Source: Alphaproteobacteria bacterium UBA6178 (lineage in GTDB: Bacteria > Pseudomonadota > Alphaproteobacteria > Rickettsiales > UBA3002). Taken from it: a stretch of 64,000 nucleotides of DNA. Positions 14,808 through 23,901 of the stretch are shown here, in pieces; the first letter of the stretch is position 1, and each line of letters starts with the position of its first letter. The DNA is taken from assembly GCA_002422205.1 (NCBI GenBank), contig DITS01000001.1, forward strand, positions 1-64,000. The letters are read 5' to 3'. The notes under the pieces were generated by a model, which saw nothing but the letters and a program-made list of their open reading frames with translations, had not been told where the DNA came from and searched no databases. The position numbers were made by a program, and so were the translations under genes.

Positions 14808-17525
14808 ATGTTATCATCCCTCGCCCGCAAAGTATTCGGCAGCGCCAATGACCGGCAGGTACGCGGCTTTGCGCGGGATGTCGCCATTATCAATGGGATG
14901 GAAGAAGGCCTCAAAGCCTTATCGGACGATGCATTGGCCGCAAAAACTGCCGAATTCCGCCAGCGACTGGCGCAAGGCGCCAAGCTAGATGATTTGCTGC
15001 ATGAGGCCTTCGCCGTGGTGCGCGAGGCGGCCGTGCGCACGCTGGGCATGCGCCATTTCGACGTGCAGCTGATCGGCGGTATCGTGCTGCATCGTGGCAT
15101 GATAGCGGAGATGAAAACCGGCGAAGGTAAAACGCTGGTATCGACGCTCGCCACCTATCTTAACGCGCTGGAAGGCAAAGGCGCGCATGTGGTGACGGTG
15201 AATGACTATCTCGCCGAGCGCGACGCGCAATGGATGGGCAAGATTTATGAATTTCTGGGCTTGCGCGTGGGCATTATCAAACATGCGCTCGATGATCATG
15301 AGCGTCAGGCCGCCTATGGCTGCGATATCACCTATGCCACCAATAACGAGCTGGGCTTTGATTACTTACGCGATAATATGAAATACAGCCGCGACGAAAT
15401 GGTGCAGCGCCCCTTCCATTTCGCGGTGGTGGATGAGGTGGATTCGATTCTGATCGACGAGGCGCGCACCCCGCTGATTATTTCCGGCCCGACCGAAGAT
15501 AATTCCGAGCTCTATGGAAAAATCGACCGGCTGATTCCACGCATCGACAAAGCCACCCATCTGGAGATCGACGAGAAAAGCAAAAGCGTCACCCTCAATG
15601 AAGAAGGGGTGGAGTTTATGGAGTCGGTGCTGGTGGAATCGGGCCTGCTCGCCGAGGGCACCAGCCTGTATGATATTGATAATGTCTCAGTGGTGCATCA
15701 CATCAACCAAGCCCTGCGCGCGCATCACATGTTCACGCGCGATGTCGATTATATCGTCAAAGATAATAAGGTGATCATTATCGACGAATTCACAGGCCGG
15801 ATGATGGAAGGCCGCCGCTATTCCGACGGGCTGCATCAGGCGCTCGAGGCGAAGGAAAAAGCCCATATCCAGAATGAAAATCAAACGCTGGCTTCCATCA
15901 CCTTTCAAAATTATTTCCGCCTCTATCCCAAGCTTTCGGGCATGACCGGTACGGCGATGACCGAAGCCGCCGAATTTGCCGATATTTACAAGCTTGAAGT
16001 GATCGAAATTCCGACCAATGTGCCCGTTGCACGCAAAGACGATGATGATGCGATTTACCGCACCAGCGCCGAGCGCGACAAGGCCATCATTGAACTGATC
16101 AAGGAATGTTACGCACGCCAGCAACCGGTGCTGGTTGGCACGGTCAGCATCGAAAAATCGGAGGCTTTTTCCAAGCAGTTGAAGCTCGCCAAAGTGCCGC
16201 ATAATGTGCTTAATGCGCGCTATCACGAGCAGGAAGCGCAAATTATCGCGCAAGCAGGCCGCCCCGGCGCTGTCACCATCGCCACCAATATGGCCGGTCG
16301 CGGGACCGATATTCAGCTGGGCGGCAATCTCGATATGCGTATTGTCGATGAAACCAAAGACCTCACCGACTCGCTCAAAGCCGAGCTGGTGATTGCGCGC
16401 ATCCGCGAAGAACATGCGCGCGACAAAGAGACCGTCAAAAAAGCGGGCGGCTTATTTGTCGTGGGCACCGAGCGGCATGAAAGCCGCCGCATCGACAATC
16501 AGCTGCGGGGCCGCTCTGGCCGTCAGGGCGATGAGGGCGCTTCCAAATTCTTTATCTCGCTCGAAGATGATCTGATGCGGATTTTTGGCTCCGAGCGTAT
16601 TGATTCGGTGCTGCAAAAACTCGGCATGGAAGAAGGCGAAGCCATTTATCATCCATGGATGAACAAAGCCATCGAGCGTGCGCAAAGCAAGGTCGAACAG
16701 CGCCATTATGAGGTGCGTAAAAACCTGCTGAAATTCGACGATGTGATGAATGATCAGCGCAAAGTCATCTATGAGCAGCGCATCGAATTGATGGAAGCCG
16801 AAGAGGTGAACGAGACCGTCGACGAAATGCGCGAAGATGTGAATCATGATCTGGTGCAGCGCTTTATCCCTGCGCGTTCTTATGCCGATGATTGGGACAC
16901 GGAATCCTTCGAGAAAGAAGTCTATCGCATTTATGGCATTGAGTTGCCGATCACCCAGTGGGCCGCCGAAGAGGGCATTGCCGATGAGGAAATTTTAACC
17001 CGTCTGCAACAGGCCACCGACGCACATATGGTACAAAAGCGCAGCGAATATGACGCAGAAATGATGCGCATGGTGCAAAAGCGCGTGTTGTTGCAAACGC
17101 TCGATCAGCTGTGGAAAGATCATTTGTTGTCGCTCGATCATCTGCGTCAGGGGATTGGCCTGCGTGCCTATGCGCAGCGCGACCCGCTCAATGAATATAA
17201 ACAAGAAGCTTTCAGCCTGTTTGAGCACATGCTGCATGCGTTGCGTGAAATGGTGACGTTGCGCATGGCGCGCGTGCGCATCCATGTCGATGATCCGGCT
17301 GAGATTATGCAAATCGAACAGCAACGCAAAATGCAGGAAAGCCGTATTGACCCGGCACTTGCTGCGCAATTGCCACCTGCGCCGGTTGAAACCGTGCGCT
17401 CGCATGTACGACCGGAGAATCGCGACAAAGCCAACCCAGCCAGCTGGGGCAAAGTAGGCCGCAACGAAGAATGCCCCTGCGGCTCCGGCAAAAAATACAA
17501 ACATTGCCACGGGGTATTGGGGTAG
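14808..17525 (+). CDS. secA: Preprotein translocase ATPase SecA
   Basis: Start ATG 14808 has GGAG 10 bp upstream; an ATG 15 bp earlier is in frame but lacks a site. The 905-aa motor has Walker A (MKTGEGKTLVSTL), the Walker B block VVDEVDSILIDEARTPLI, the preprotein cross-linking and helical scaffold regions, NMAGRGTDIQLGGN, and a C-terminal zinc-binding SEC-C tail NEECPCGSGKKYKHCHG that binds SecB. It drives protein export through SecYEG. Full length. The divergent neighbour is a periplasmic folding factor. Confidence 0.98.
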   Translation: MLSSLARKVFGSANDRQVRGFARDVAIINGMEEGLKALSDDALAAKTAEFRQRLAQGAKLDDLLHEAFAVVREAAVRTLGMRHFDVQLIGGIVLHRGMIAEMKTGEGKTLVSTLATYLNALEGKGAHVVTVNDYLAERDAQWMGKIYEFLGLRVGIIKHALDDHERQAAYGCDITYATNNELGFDYLRDNMKYSRDEMVQRPFHFAVVDEVDSILIDEARTPLIISGPTEDNSELYGKIDRLIPRIDKATHLEIDEKSKSVTLNEEGVEFMESVLVESGLLAEGTSLYDIDNVSVVHHINQALRAHHMFTRDVDYIVKDNKVIIIDEFTGRMMEGRRYSDGLHQALEAKEKAHIQNENQTLASITFQNYFRLYPKLSGMTGTAMTEAAEFADIYKLEVIEIPTNVPVARKDDDDAIYRTSAERDKAIIELIKECYARQQPVLVGTVSIEKSEAFSKQLKLAKVPHNVLNARYHEQEAQIIAQAGRPGAVTIATNMAGRGTDIQLGGNLDMRIVDETKDLTDSLKAELVIARIREEHARDKETVKKAGGLFVVGTERHESRRIDNQLRGRSGRQGDEGASKFFISLEDDLMRIFGSERIDSVLQKLGMEEGEAIYHPWMNKAIERAQSKVEQRHYEVRKNLLKFDDVMNDQRKVIYEQRIELMEAEEVNETVDEMREDVNHDLVQRFIPARSYADDWDTESFEKEVYRIYGIELPITQWAAEEGIADEEILTRLQQATDAHMVQKRSEYDAEMMRMVQKRVLLQTLDQLWKDHLLSLDHLRQGIGLRAYAQRDPLNEYKQEAFSLFEHMLHALREMVTLRMARVRIHVDDPAEIMQIEQQRKMQESRIDPALAAQLPPAPVETVRSHVRPENRDKANPASWGKVGRNEECPCGSGKKYKHCHGVLG

Positions 17526-17534
17526 AGGGTTTTT

Positions 17535-17679
17535 TGTGTCTGTTCCCGCTCCTGCCTACGGGTCTCATACACCATCCCTCGTCCTACTAGCGCTCGACGC
17601 CAGCATTTCATCCCAACGCAGATACTGGTGTCAAGCACCAGTATGACAACGAAGTGACACAGTCTCGGACTCCTGACCC
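17535..17679 (+). repeat. ~88-bp repeat with nested CTGG element, second case
   Basis: The flanks (TGTCTGTTCCCGCTCC... and AGTCTCGGACTCCTGACC) belong to the ~88-bp family. The nested element is 17581-17647, where the right hairpin is identical to that at 9026-9090 and the left arm has decayed (GTCCTACTAGCG). Confidence 0.65.
17581..17647. repeat. Bipartite GTCA element, CTGG type, copy 2
   Basis: The right hairpin ATACTGGTG/CACCAGTAT is intact and ends ATGAC. The left hairpin has mismatches. Confidence 0.75.
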
Positions 17680-17708
17680 CGTGCTTACTTATCTTCCTAT
17701 TTAATCCT

Positions 17709-17790
17709 GTCATTCCCGCGACAGCGGGAATCCAGCCTTGCTTTCCTTAAAGTGGATCCCCGGGATCGGCTACGCCGCCCCGAGGATGAC
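17709..17790. repeat. Head-to-head pair: CCCGC unit plus GATCCCC unit
   Basis: GTCATTCCCGC-GACA-GCGGGAATCC opens the element and CCGCCCCGAGGATGAC closes it. The same composite recurs at 53212-53292. Confidence 0.85.
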
Positions 17791-17805
17791 GGTAGTCGTG
17801 AGGTT

Positions 17806-17836
17806 GTCACCCCGTCGCATGACGGGGTCTGGCCTT
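17806..17836. repeat. GTCA-family hairpin, CCCCGTC type
   Basis: Identical to 9177-9207 in stem, loop and CTGGCCTT tail. Confidence 0.85.
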
Positions 17837-17848
17837 TCTTCATAACTC

Positions 17849-17904
17849 GTCACCCTGAATTTATTTCAGCATCCAGTTAGACCCTGAAACAAGTTCAGGG
17901 TGAC
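17849..17904. repeat. Head-to-head pair, CCCTGAA type
   Basis: GTCACCCTGAA...TTCAGCATCCAG is followed by GACCCTGAA-ACAAG-TTCAGGGTGAC. The right hairpin is perfect. Same outer ends as the other families, different stem. Confidence 0.8.
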
Positions 17905-17916
17905 AGGTGTTTTTGG

Positions 17917-18004
17917 GTCACGCGGCGGGACGCGAAGCGTCAGCGCAGACTATCGTGCCGCCTCATGAGATCCTGCGCTTTTGCTGCGCAAGCCGCAGGA
18001 TGAC
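17917..18004. repeat. 88-bp two-hairpin element, CTGCG type, copy 1
   Basis: From GTCAC to GATGAC. The right hairpin has outer arms ATCCTGCG/CGCAGGAT. Copies at 23086-23173 and 47272-47359 are exactly the same length. Confidence 0.85.
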
Positions 18005-18025
18005 GGGAAAAGCAACCGTAATACT

Positions 18026-18637
18026 CTATTTCTGCCCCAGCACAAAAATACCCTGCTCGCCAAATAAATTGGCAAAAAACCCTTTACCATGAAAGCCCGA
18101 GGGGCTGCCGCGATCATTCACAAATATCCGGCGCTGAATCACAATGCCCATCTGCTCACACAGCTCAACAAAATCGGTGATGGTACAAAAATGGATATTA
18201 GGCGTGTCATACCATTGATAAGCCAACGTCTGGGTCACCGGCATTTTGCCTTTGACTGCCAGATAAAAACGATTACGCCAGAAGCCGAAATTCGGCACCG
18301 AGACAATCGCCTGATTGCCGATACGCAGCAGTTGCTCCAGCACCGCTTTGGGGTCCTGCATCGCCTGCAATGCCTGCGATAAAATCACCACATCATACAG
18401 TGCGGTGGGATAATCGGCGAGGTCGTTATTCACATCGGCCTGAATCACCGGTACGCCGCGCGCCATAGCCACGCTCACATTATGCGGGTCAATCTCGATG
18501 CCACGCCCATCAACGCCTTTATGCTCGGCCAGCCATGCCAGCAACTCGCCATCGCCGCAGCCGATATCAAGCAAGGTGCTGTTGGCGGGCACTAAATCGG
18601 CGATCACCTGCAAATCGGGCCGTAGGTTTTTAGTCAT
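18026..18637 (-). CDS. metW: MetW, methionine biosynthesis methyltransferase-like protein
   Basis: Start ATG 18637 gives 203 aa beginning MTKNLRPDLQVIADLVP; this is the usual MetW start. The SAM-like motif LLDIGCGDGELLAWL is at about residues 23-37. MetW works with MetX in homoserine acylation in many proteobacteria and lacks a proven methyl transfer. It overlaps the end of metX by 8 bp, the standard arrangement. Confidence 0.94.
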   Translation of the reverse strand: MTKNLRPDLQVIADLVPANSTLLDIGCGDGELLAWLAEHKGVDGRGIEIDPHNVSVAMARGVPVIQADVNNDLADYPTALYDVVILSQALQAMQDPKAVLEQLLRIGNQAIVSVPNFGFWRNRFYLAVKGKMPVTQTLAYQWYDTPNIHFCTITDFVELCEQMGIVIQRRIFVNDRGSPSGFHGKGFFANLFGEQGIFVLGQK

Positions 18638-19814
18638 AAGGCAGCCCCCTCGCATTGGCGCAGCCGCGTAAAAACCCATGCATCACCGCCTTAAATTCAG
18701 GCACATCGAGCAAAAAGGCGTCATGCCCTTTATCTGTATTAATCTCGGTGAAGCTGACATTTGCCGCCGCCGCATTAATCGCGCGCACCAGCGCACGGCT
18801 CTCCGACGTGGGGAAACACCAGTCGCTCGAGAAAGATACCACGCAAAACCGCACCGGCGAGCGCGCAAAGGCAGCCGATAAATTGCCGCCATAATCCGCC
18901 GCCAGATCAAAATAATCCATGGCGCGGGTAATGTATAAATAGGCATTCGGGTCAAAGCGCTCCACAAAACTGCGCCCCTGATGCCGCAAATAGCTTTCCA
19001 CCTGAAAATCCGGCTCAAAGCTGAAATCGCGCACTTCCTTATCCTGCAAACGGCGGCCAAATTTTTGCCCCAGCGCATGCTCCGATAAATAGGTCACATG
19101 CGCGGTCATGCGTGCCACGGCGAGCCCTTTGCTCGGATAGGTTTTCGCCTGTAGATATTGCCCGCCCTGCCAGTCGGGGTCGGCCATCACCGCTTGGCGG
19201 CCAATTTCATGAAAGGCGATATTTTGGGCACTGTGACGCGCCGCCGTGGCAATCGGCATGGCAGCAAACACCCGACGCGGGTATTCCGCTGCCCAGATCA
19301 GCGCCTGCATCCCGCCCATCGACCCGCCGATCACAGCAAAAAGCTGCTCAATGCCCAGCCGGTTGATCAGCTCCAGCTGGGCGCGCACCATGTCATGCAC
19401 GGTAATCACCGGAAAGCTCAGCGCGTATGTCTCTCCGGTTTCGGGATCGACCGATTTTGGCCCCCACGAGCCCATGCAGCCGCCAATCACATTGGTGCAA
19501 ATCACAAAATACCGCTCGGTATCCATGGGTTTACCCGGCCCGATCATGTCCTGCCACCAGCCTGGCTTGCCTGTCACCGGATGGGCGGAGGCGGCATATT
19601 GGTCACCGGTTAAGCCATGACATACCAGAATTGCATTCGATTTATCGGCGTTCAGCTCGCCATAAGTCTGAAATGCAATGGGAAAGCGCGTTATTCTGGC
19701 CCCGCAATCCAGCGCAAAGGGCTCTTTGGGCGTAAGCTCGGTAATCTGGCCGATTTCCACCTCGCGGTGCGAGGGGCCAAAGGTAGCCGTTTGCGTGTAA
19801 GATGTGAGATTCAT
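18630..19814 (-). CDS. metX: Homoserine O-acyltransferase MetX
   Basis: I start at ATG 19814 (MNLTSYTQTATFGP), giving 394 aa; the frame is open 51 bp further. It is an alpha/beta hydrolase with the nucleophile elbow GGSMGGMQ and the NVIGGCMGSWGP block of MetX, with Asp and His later (DKGHDAFLLD). It acylates L-homoserine to start methionine synthesis; acetyl versus succinyl specificity is not decided here. The 147-bp gap to the divergent chorismate mutase gene shows no SAM-riboswitch that I can recognise. Confidence 0.95.
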   Translation of the reverse strand: MNLTSYTQTATFGPSHREVEIGQITELTPKEPFALDCGARITRFPIAFQTYGELNADKSNAILVCHGLTGDQYAASAHPVTGKPGWWQDMIGPGKPMDTERYFVICTNVIGGCMGSWGPKSVDPETGETYALSFPVITVHDMVRAQLELINRLGIEQLFAVIGGSMGGMQALIWAAEYPRRVFAAMPIATAARHSAQNIAFHEIGRQAVMADPDWQGGQYLQAKTYPSKGLAVARMTAHVTYLSEHALGQKFGRRLQDKEVRDFSFEPDFQVESYLRHQGRSFVERFDPNAYLYITRAMDYFDLAADYGGNLSAAFARSPVRFCVVSFSSDWCFPTSESRALVRAINAAAANVSFTEINTDKGHDAFLLDVPEFKAVMHGFLRGCANARGLPYD

Positions 19815-19871
19815 GGCTGTATTACTCAGTTGTATGGGGGCATTTGTCAATGTGATTTGCCACAACCGGTT

Positions 19872-19890
19872 GCTTTACGCGCATTAAAGC
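19872..19890. other. Short perfect hairpin between metX and the chorismate mutase gene
   Basis: GCTTTA and TAAAGC arms form a 6-bp stem with loop CGCGCAT. It could be an operator or leader hairpin for either divergent gene; the role is unknown. Confidence 0.35.
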
Positions 19891-19961
19891 GGGCGCAAAA
19901 CCATTTTAGCATTGCAAATGGCGGCCAGTTTTGCATGATCGCCCTTACACAAGGATGTGCT

Positions 19962-20828
19962 ATGAAAACCGATCCCTCACTTAACCAGTTCCGCGAACGA
20001 ATCGACGCGATTGACAATGACATCGTCGCGCTGCTGAAACGCCGCATCGATGTGGTCGCGCAAGTCGGCGCCCATAAGAAATCGCAAGGCGAGGAAGGCC
20101 TCTATGTCCGCCCGGGCCGTGAAGGACAAATGCTGCGCCGCATTGTGGATGCCTTTCGTGGCACCGAATTTCATCCTGCAGCGGCAGGCATGATGTGGCG
20201 ACAAATGATCGGCGCGTCGATTCACCATGAATCACCGCTGCATATCAGCGTGCTGCACACCCCCAAAGAATCGCATCTGATGTGGCTGGCACGTGAATAT
20301 TTTGGCAGCTTCGTTCCTTTCACCCTTGCCGCCACCGTCAACCGCGTGCTGGGCGATATCTCCGATAAGGGTAATAGCGACGCGCCCAATATCGGCGTGT
20401 TGCCGCTGCCTGCCAGCACCGACAATGCCAATTGGTGGCAGCTGATCGAGAATGATCAGGATGACACGCCCAAAATTTTTGCGCATTTGCCCCCCATCAC
20501 CACGTCGCAAACGCCTAAATCAGTGATTCCAGCATTAGCCGTGGCGCGCGTACGGCCCGAGCCCAGCGGCAATGACCAATCCTATTTCAGCTTCACGCTG
20601 GCCGATACAGTCAGCACCTCGCGCCTGCAAAGCGTGTTCAAAGAAGCGGGTCTTTCTGTCACTTTTTTGCATCTGGATAATGAGCCGCCGCGCCGCCGCC
20701 TGCTGGTACGTGTGGATGGCTTCTATGACAAACAATCCGATGAAATCGCCAAGGTGATGGATAAGCTGGGCGATGTGCTCGATCATTGCTTCTGGCTGGG
20801 CGCGCACCCTGCCCCGCTCGAGAGCTAA
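19962..20828 (+). CDS. Chorismate mutase with C-terminal extension
   Basis: I start at ATG 19962, with AAGGA 6 bp upstream; the 115 codons open before it lie in the divergent intergenic region and metX. The 288-aa protein has an AroQ-type chorismate mutase domain at residues 5-90 (FRERIDAIDNDIVALLKRRI, RPGREGQMLRRI), then about 120 residues of uncertain fold, and an ACT-like end (FSFTLADTVSTSRLQSVFKE). It makes prephenate for tyrosine/phenylalanine. There is no prephenate dehydratase TRF motif. It is the first gene of a run with hisC and tyrC. Confidence 0.85.
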   Translation: MKTDPSLNQFRERIDAIDNDIVALLKRRIDVVAQVGAHKKSQGEEGLYVRPGREGQMLRRIVDAFRGTEFHPAAAGMMWRQMIGASIHHESPLHISVLHTPKESHLMWLAREYFGSFVPFTLAATVNRVLGDISDKGNSDAPNIGVLPLPASTDNANWWQLIENDQDDTPKIFAHLPPITTSQTPKSVIPALAVARVRPEPSGNDQSYFSFTLADTVSTSRLQSVFKEAGLSVTFLHLDNEPPRRRLLVRVDGFYDKQSDEIAKVMDKLGDVLDHCFWLGAHPAPLES

Positions 20829-20831
20829 GCC

Positions 20832-21914
20832 ATGCCTGCCCCCAAGGCAAAGCCTTATATCAGCGCCATCACGCCCTATGTCGGCGGCAAAAGCAAAGCC
20901 GGAAACGCCACGCGTATCATCAAACTCTCATCCAACGAAAACCCCTACGGCCCAAGCCCTGCTGCGCTGGCGGCCTATGCGCAGGCGGCTGATTCGCTGC
21001 ATCGCTACCCCGAAGATGGCTGCGCCTCGCTGCGTGCTGCCATTGCTGCGCGGCATGGTTTCGATCCGGCACAGATTATTTGCGGTGTCGGCTCCGACGA
21101 GGTGCTGGGCATGTTGGTGCATGCCTATGCCGGTGTCGGTGATGAGGTGGTTTTCTGCGAGCATGGATTTTTAATGTATCGCGTTTACAGCAATCAATAT
21201 GGCGCCACGCCCGTCGCGGTGCCCGAGCGTCATTTGCGCAGTGATGTCGATGCGCTGCTTGCCGCCGTCACCGACAACACACGGCTGATGTTTATTGCCA
21301 ACCCCAATAACCCCACCGGCAGCTATATCACGAAAGATGACATTGCCCGCCTGCGCGCGAACTTACGCGACGATATTATTTTAGTGCTCGACGGTGCCTA
21401 TGCCGAATATATGGTGGCGGATGATTATTCCGACGGGCGCGAGCTGGTGCTCAATACCAACACGGTGATTACCCGCACCTTCTCCAAAGTCTATGGCTTG
21501 CCAGCATTGCGCGTGGGCTGGGGCTATGGTCCGCCCCATATTATCGACACGCTCTACCGCGTGCGCGATCCGTTCAACATCAACCAGCCCGCCATTGCCG
21601 CCGCTATCGCCGCGCTGAATGATATCGAATACACGCTGCAGCAAGTCGCGCTCAATAACGCTGAGCGCGAGCGGGTGCGCCGCGCCATCGAAGCAATGGG
21701 AGTGGCCACGCACCCCAGCGTGACCAATTTTATTTTGCTCGCCTTCGAATCCCCCAAGCAAGCCGCCGCTATTAACGCCGCGCTGCTGCAGCGTGGTATT
21801 ATCATCCGCGAGGTGATCAATTATGGCCTACCGCACTGCCTGCGCATGAGCATTGGCACCGCGTCGGAAAATGACGCGTTTCTTGCCGCGCTGGCAGAAA
21901 GCCTCGCCCTATGA
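20832..21914 (+). CDS. hisC: Histidinol-phosphate / aromatic aminotransferase
   Basis: The 360-aa class I/II PLP aminotransferase shows SSNENPYGPSPAAL, FIANPNNPTGSY and the PLP lysine in TRTFSKVYGLPALRVGWGYG. HisC transaminates imidazole acetol phosphate, and in this position between chorismate mutase and a TyrA-type dehydrogenase it probably also serves tyrosine and phenylalanine synthesis. It begins 3 bp after the preceding stop and overlaps the next gene by 4 bp (ATGA). Confidence 0.93.
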   Translation: MPAPKAKPYISAITPYVGGKSKAGNATRIIKLSSNENPYGPSPAALAAYAQAADSLHRYPEDGCASLRAAIAARHGFDPAQIICGVGSDEVLGMLVHAYAGVGDEVVFCEHGFLMYRVYSNQYGATPVAVPERHLRSDVDALLAAVTDNTRLMFIANPNNPTGSYITKDDIARLRANLRDDIILVLDGAYAEYMVADDYSDGRELVLNTNTVITRTFSKVYGLPALRVGWGYGPPHIIDTLYRVRDPFNINQPAIAAAIAALNDIEYTLQQVALNNAERERVRRAIEAMGVATHPSVTNFILLAFESPKQAAAINAALLQRGIIIREVINYGLPHCLRMSIGTASENDAFLAALAESLAL

Positions 21915-23074
21915 GCCAACCTCTGTTTGCGCATGTCGCTATCATCGGGCTGGGGCAAATGGGTGCCTCACTAGGGCTGGCGCTCAAAGCAGGGGACCGC
22001 GTGGCACATATCAGCGGCTATGATCTGCACTCCGATCACAGCGCTACCGCGTTATCATTCGAGGCGATTGACCATCTGGCCGCCACCGCCGCCGACGCAG
22101 TGCAGGGCGCCGACCTGATTATTTTATGTACGCCTGTAGGCACCTATGGTGCGATCATGGAAGCCATAGCCCCGCATCTCAAAGCCGGTGCGGTGCTGAC
22201 CGATATCGGCTCGATCAAATCGCAGGCGATTCGCGAGATTACCCCGCATTTGCCTGCGGGCGTGGTGTTTGTCCCCTCGCATCCGGTGGCGGGTAGCGAA
22301 AAGGTTGGCCCTTACCATGCGCATGCACAATTTTTTGCGCGGCATTTATTTTTGATTTGCCCGACGGATGAACTCGATGATGCGCTGGTAGAACGTATCG
22401 GGCAGCTATGGCAATCCACCGGCGCACGTGTCGATGTCATGCCCGCCGCACTCCATGATCAGCTTTACGCCTATATGTCGCACTTGCCGCAGCTGATGGC
22501 GTTTGCCGCCATGCCCGTGCTCGACGAAGCGGGGATGCGCCATGATACGGATGACGAGCATTTCCGCCGCTTCATTCGCATTGGCCGCTCCGATCCTGAG
22601 ATGTGGCGCGATGTGTTTTTGCAAAATAGCAGCAATATTTTGCAGTCCGCCGAAAGCGTAAAGGCCATCATCCTGCATATACGCGACGAGTTGGCATCCG
22701 GTGCCACAAAAGCCGATGCGCAAGCACCCGATATCGCCATTCGCAACCAGCTAGCCAAGGCGGTATGGCCACGCCTGCTTGCCTCGTCGCTGATTGTATC
22801 GGTCACCTTGATGGAGCAGCAACTCGGTATGCCAATGGCGCGTTATGCGGCGGGCGGCTTCACCGATTTTACCTGTCCGATGACCGAATCGCCCGAGCCG
22901 GATATGGAGCTGGTGTCACAGCACGCGCCCTATATACTTTCATTGCTCGATGCCTATCTGGCGCAGCATCAACTGATTGTGTCCGCCATGGGTGCCCACG
23001 CGCAGGATGAGCTGCTTTCCACCCTCGCCATCATGCAGGCCAGCGGCAAAAAACTGATTGCTACGCATCATTAA
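21911..23074 (+). CDS. tyrC: Prephenate/arogenate dehydrogenase family protein
   Basis: The 387-aa product has an N-terminal Rossmann motif IIGLGQMGASLGLAL and family blocks LTDIGSIKSQAIREI and SHPVAGSEKVGPYHA. It oxidatively decarboxylates prephenate or arogenate towards tyrosine, using NAD(P)+. At 387 residues it is longer than the ~300 of compact members; the extra C-terminal part after residue 300 is helical and has no domain I can name. Translation is coupled to hisC through an ATGA overlap. Confidence 0.9.
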   Translation: MSQPLFAHVAIIGLGQMGASLGLALKAGDRVAHISGYDLHSDHSATALSFEAIDHLAATAADAVQGADLIILCTPVGTYGAIMEAIAPHLKAGAVLTDIGSIKSQAIREITPHLPAGVVFVPSHPVAGSEKVGPYHAHAQFFARHLFLICPTDELDDALVERIGQLWQSTGARVDVMPAALHDQLYAYMSHLPQLMAFAAMPVLDEAGMRHDTDDEHFRRFIRIGRSDPEMWRDVFLQNSSNILQSAESVKAIILHIRDELASGATKADAQAPDIAIRNQLAKAVWPRLLASSLIVSVTLMEQQLGMPMARYAAGGFTDFTCPMTESPEPDMELVSQHAPYILSLLDAYLAQHQLIVSAMGAHAQDELLSTLAIMQASGKKLIATHH

Positions 23075-23085
23075 ATAAATTTTTT

Positions 23086-23173
23086 GTCATACTGCGGGAC
23101 GCGCAGCGTCAGCGCAGACTCTCACGCCGCCTCCTGAGATCCTGCGCTCTCGCGTTGCGAGCCGCAGGATGAC
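23086..23173. repeat. 88-bp two-hairpin element, CTGCG type, copy 2
   Basis: From GTCAT to GATGAC. The inner right stem is CTCGC/GCGAG where copy 3 has CTTGC/GCAAG, a matched change. It lies 12 bp after the tyrC stop and could act as a terminator. Confidence 0.85.
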
Positions 23174-23209
23174 AATTACTAAGAGAGGCTTCCTTCGCTC
23201 ACCCTCACC

Positions 23210-23240
23210 GTCATTCCCGCGCAAGCGGGAACCCAGCCTT
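23210..23240. repeat. GTCA-family hairpin, CCCGC type
   Basis: GTCATTCCCGC-GCAA-GCGGGAACCCAGCCTT. It abuts the stop of the HAD gene (23239). Confidence 0.8.
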
Positions 23241-23901
23241 ACTTAGCTAAGCCCACCGTCTTCAGCAATTCCATCAACGCCTGATGGTCGCGCACATGAT
23301 GGGTGAAGGCATGGCCCAAATACGCACCATCTTCCGTTTCCACATCACCATAGAGCACAGGTAGGCAACCGCTGCTATTGGCGCATTCCAAATCGACGAT
23401 TGTATCGCCGATAAACCATACATGCGCGCCTGCTTTCATACCGCTTTCTTTGAGTGCCAGCTCGACGGGTGCGCAATGGGGCTTATCGGCATGCGCATCA
23501 TCGGCGCCCACAATCGCATCGAAATAATGGTCCCATCCCAGATTACTAATCTCGGTACGCAAGGTCTCGCCGCGCTTATTGCTCACCACCCCCACAAAGG
23601 CGTCGCTATCGCTCAGCATGCTCACCACATCAAGCGCACGCGGCAGCGGGTGCAAATGCGTCAGGTGAATGCTGCGGTAATAATCCTGATATTGTTTGGC
23701 GGCATCTTCCCATTTATCGCCAAACATCAGTGGAAACGCATCACGCATGGATTTTTTGACGTTGGCTTTGGTTTTCGCCAAATCCCATTCGGGGTGCTGC
23801 ATAAAGCGCAGCGTATGGTTCAGCGCCTCATGAATAGTGGGCCAGGTGTCCACCAGCGTGTTATCCCAGTCAAATAAAATCGCTTTGGGTGTCAGGTTCA
23901 T
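23239..23901 (-). CDS. HAD-superfamily hydrolase, phosphoglycolate-phosphatase-like
   Basis: The 220-aa protein has HAD motif I as FDWDNTLVDTW, motif II as VVSNKRGETL, and motif IV in WFIGDTIVDLECANSSG. The cap is helical, as in phosphoglycolate phosphatases and related sugar phosphatases. It is the last gene of the minus-strand rhamnose operon and overlaps the preceding transaminase gene by 4 bp (ATGA), so it may act on an envelope-sugar intermediate, but this is inference. Confidence 0.85.
   Translation of the reverse strand: MNLTPKAILFDWDNTLVDTWPTIHEALNHTLRFMQHPEWDLAKTKANVKKSMRDAFPLMFGDKWEDAAKQYQDYYRSIHLTHLHPLPRALDVVSMLSDSDAFVGVVSNKRGETLRTEISNLGWDHYFDAIVGADDAHADKPHCAPVELALKESGMKAGAHVWFIGDTIVDLECANSSGCLPVLYGDVETEDGAYLGHAFTHHVRDHQALMELLKTVGLAK

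Larger units (their letters stand above)
17526..18025. other. Repeat cluster between secA and metW
   Basis: The 500 bp hold no supported gene. Six repeat elements are packed here: a ~88-bp-family copy with a nested CTGG element, a CCCGC/GATCCCC pair, a CCCCGTC unit, a CCCTGAA pair and an 88-bp CTGCG element. The two flanking genes converge, so this is a shared 3' region. Confidence 0.8.

Noticed and set aside
15687..17510. Several long minus-strand open frames opposite secA
   Set aside because: They follow the codon pattern of secA in reverse and match no family.
17526..18025. CRISPR array
   Set aside because: Repeats are hairpins of mixed families without regular spacers or cas genes.
19617..19961. 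Upstream extension of the chorismate mutase frame
   Set aside because: It runs through the divergent metX leader and start; ATG 19962 has a ribosome site and the family's usual N-terminus.
19815..19961. SAM-II-type riboswitch before metX
   Set aside because: Such elements are frequent before metX/metA in alphaproteobacteria, but I could not match the pseudoknot core; only a 6-bp hairpin is visible.
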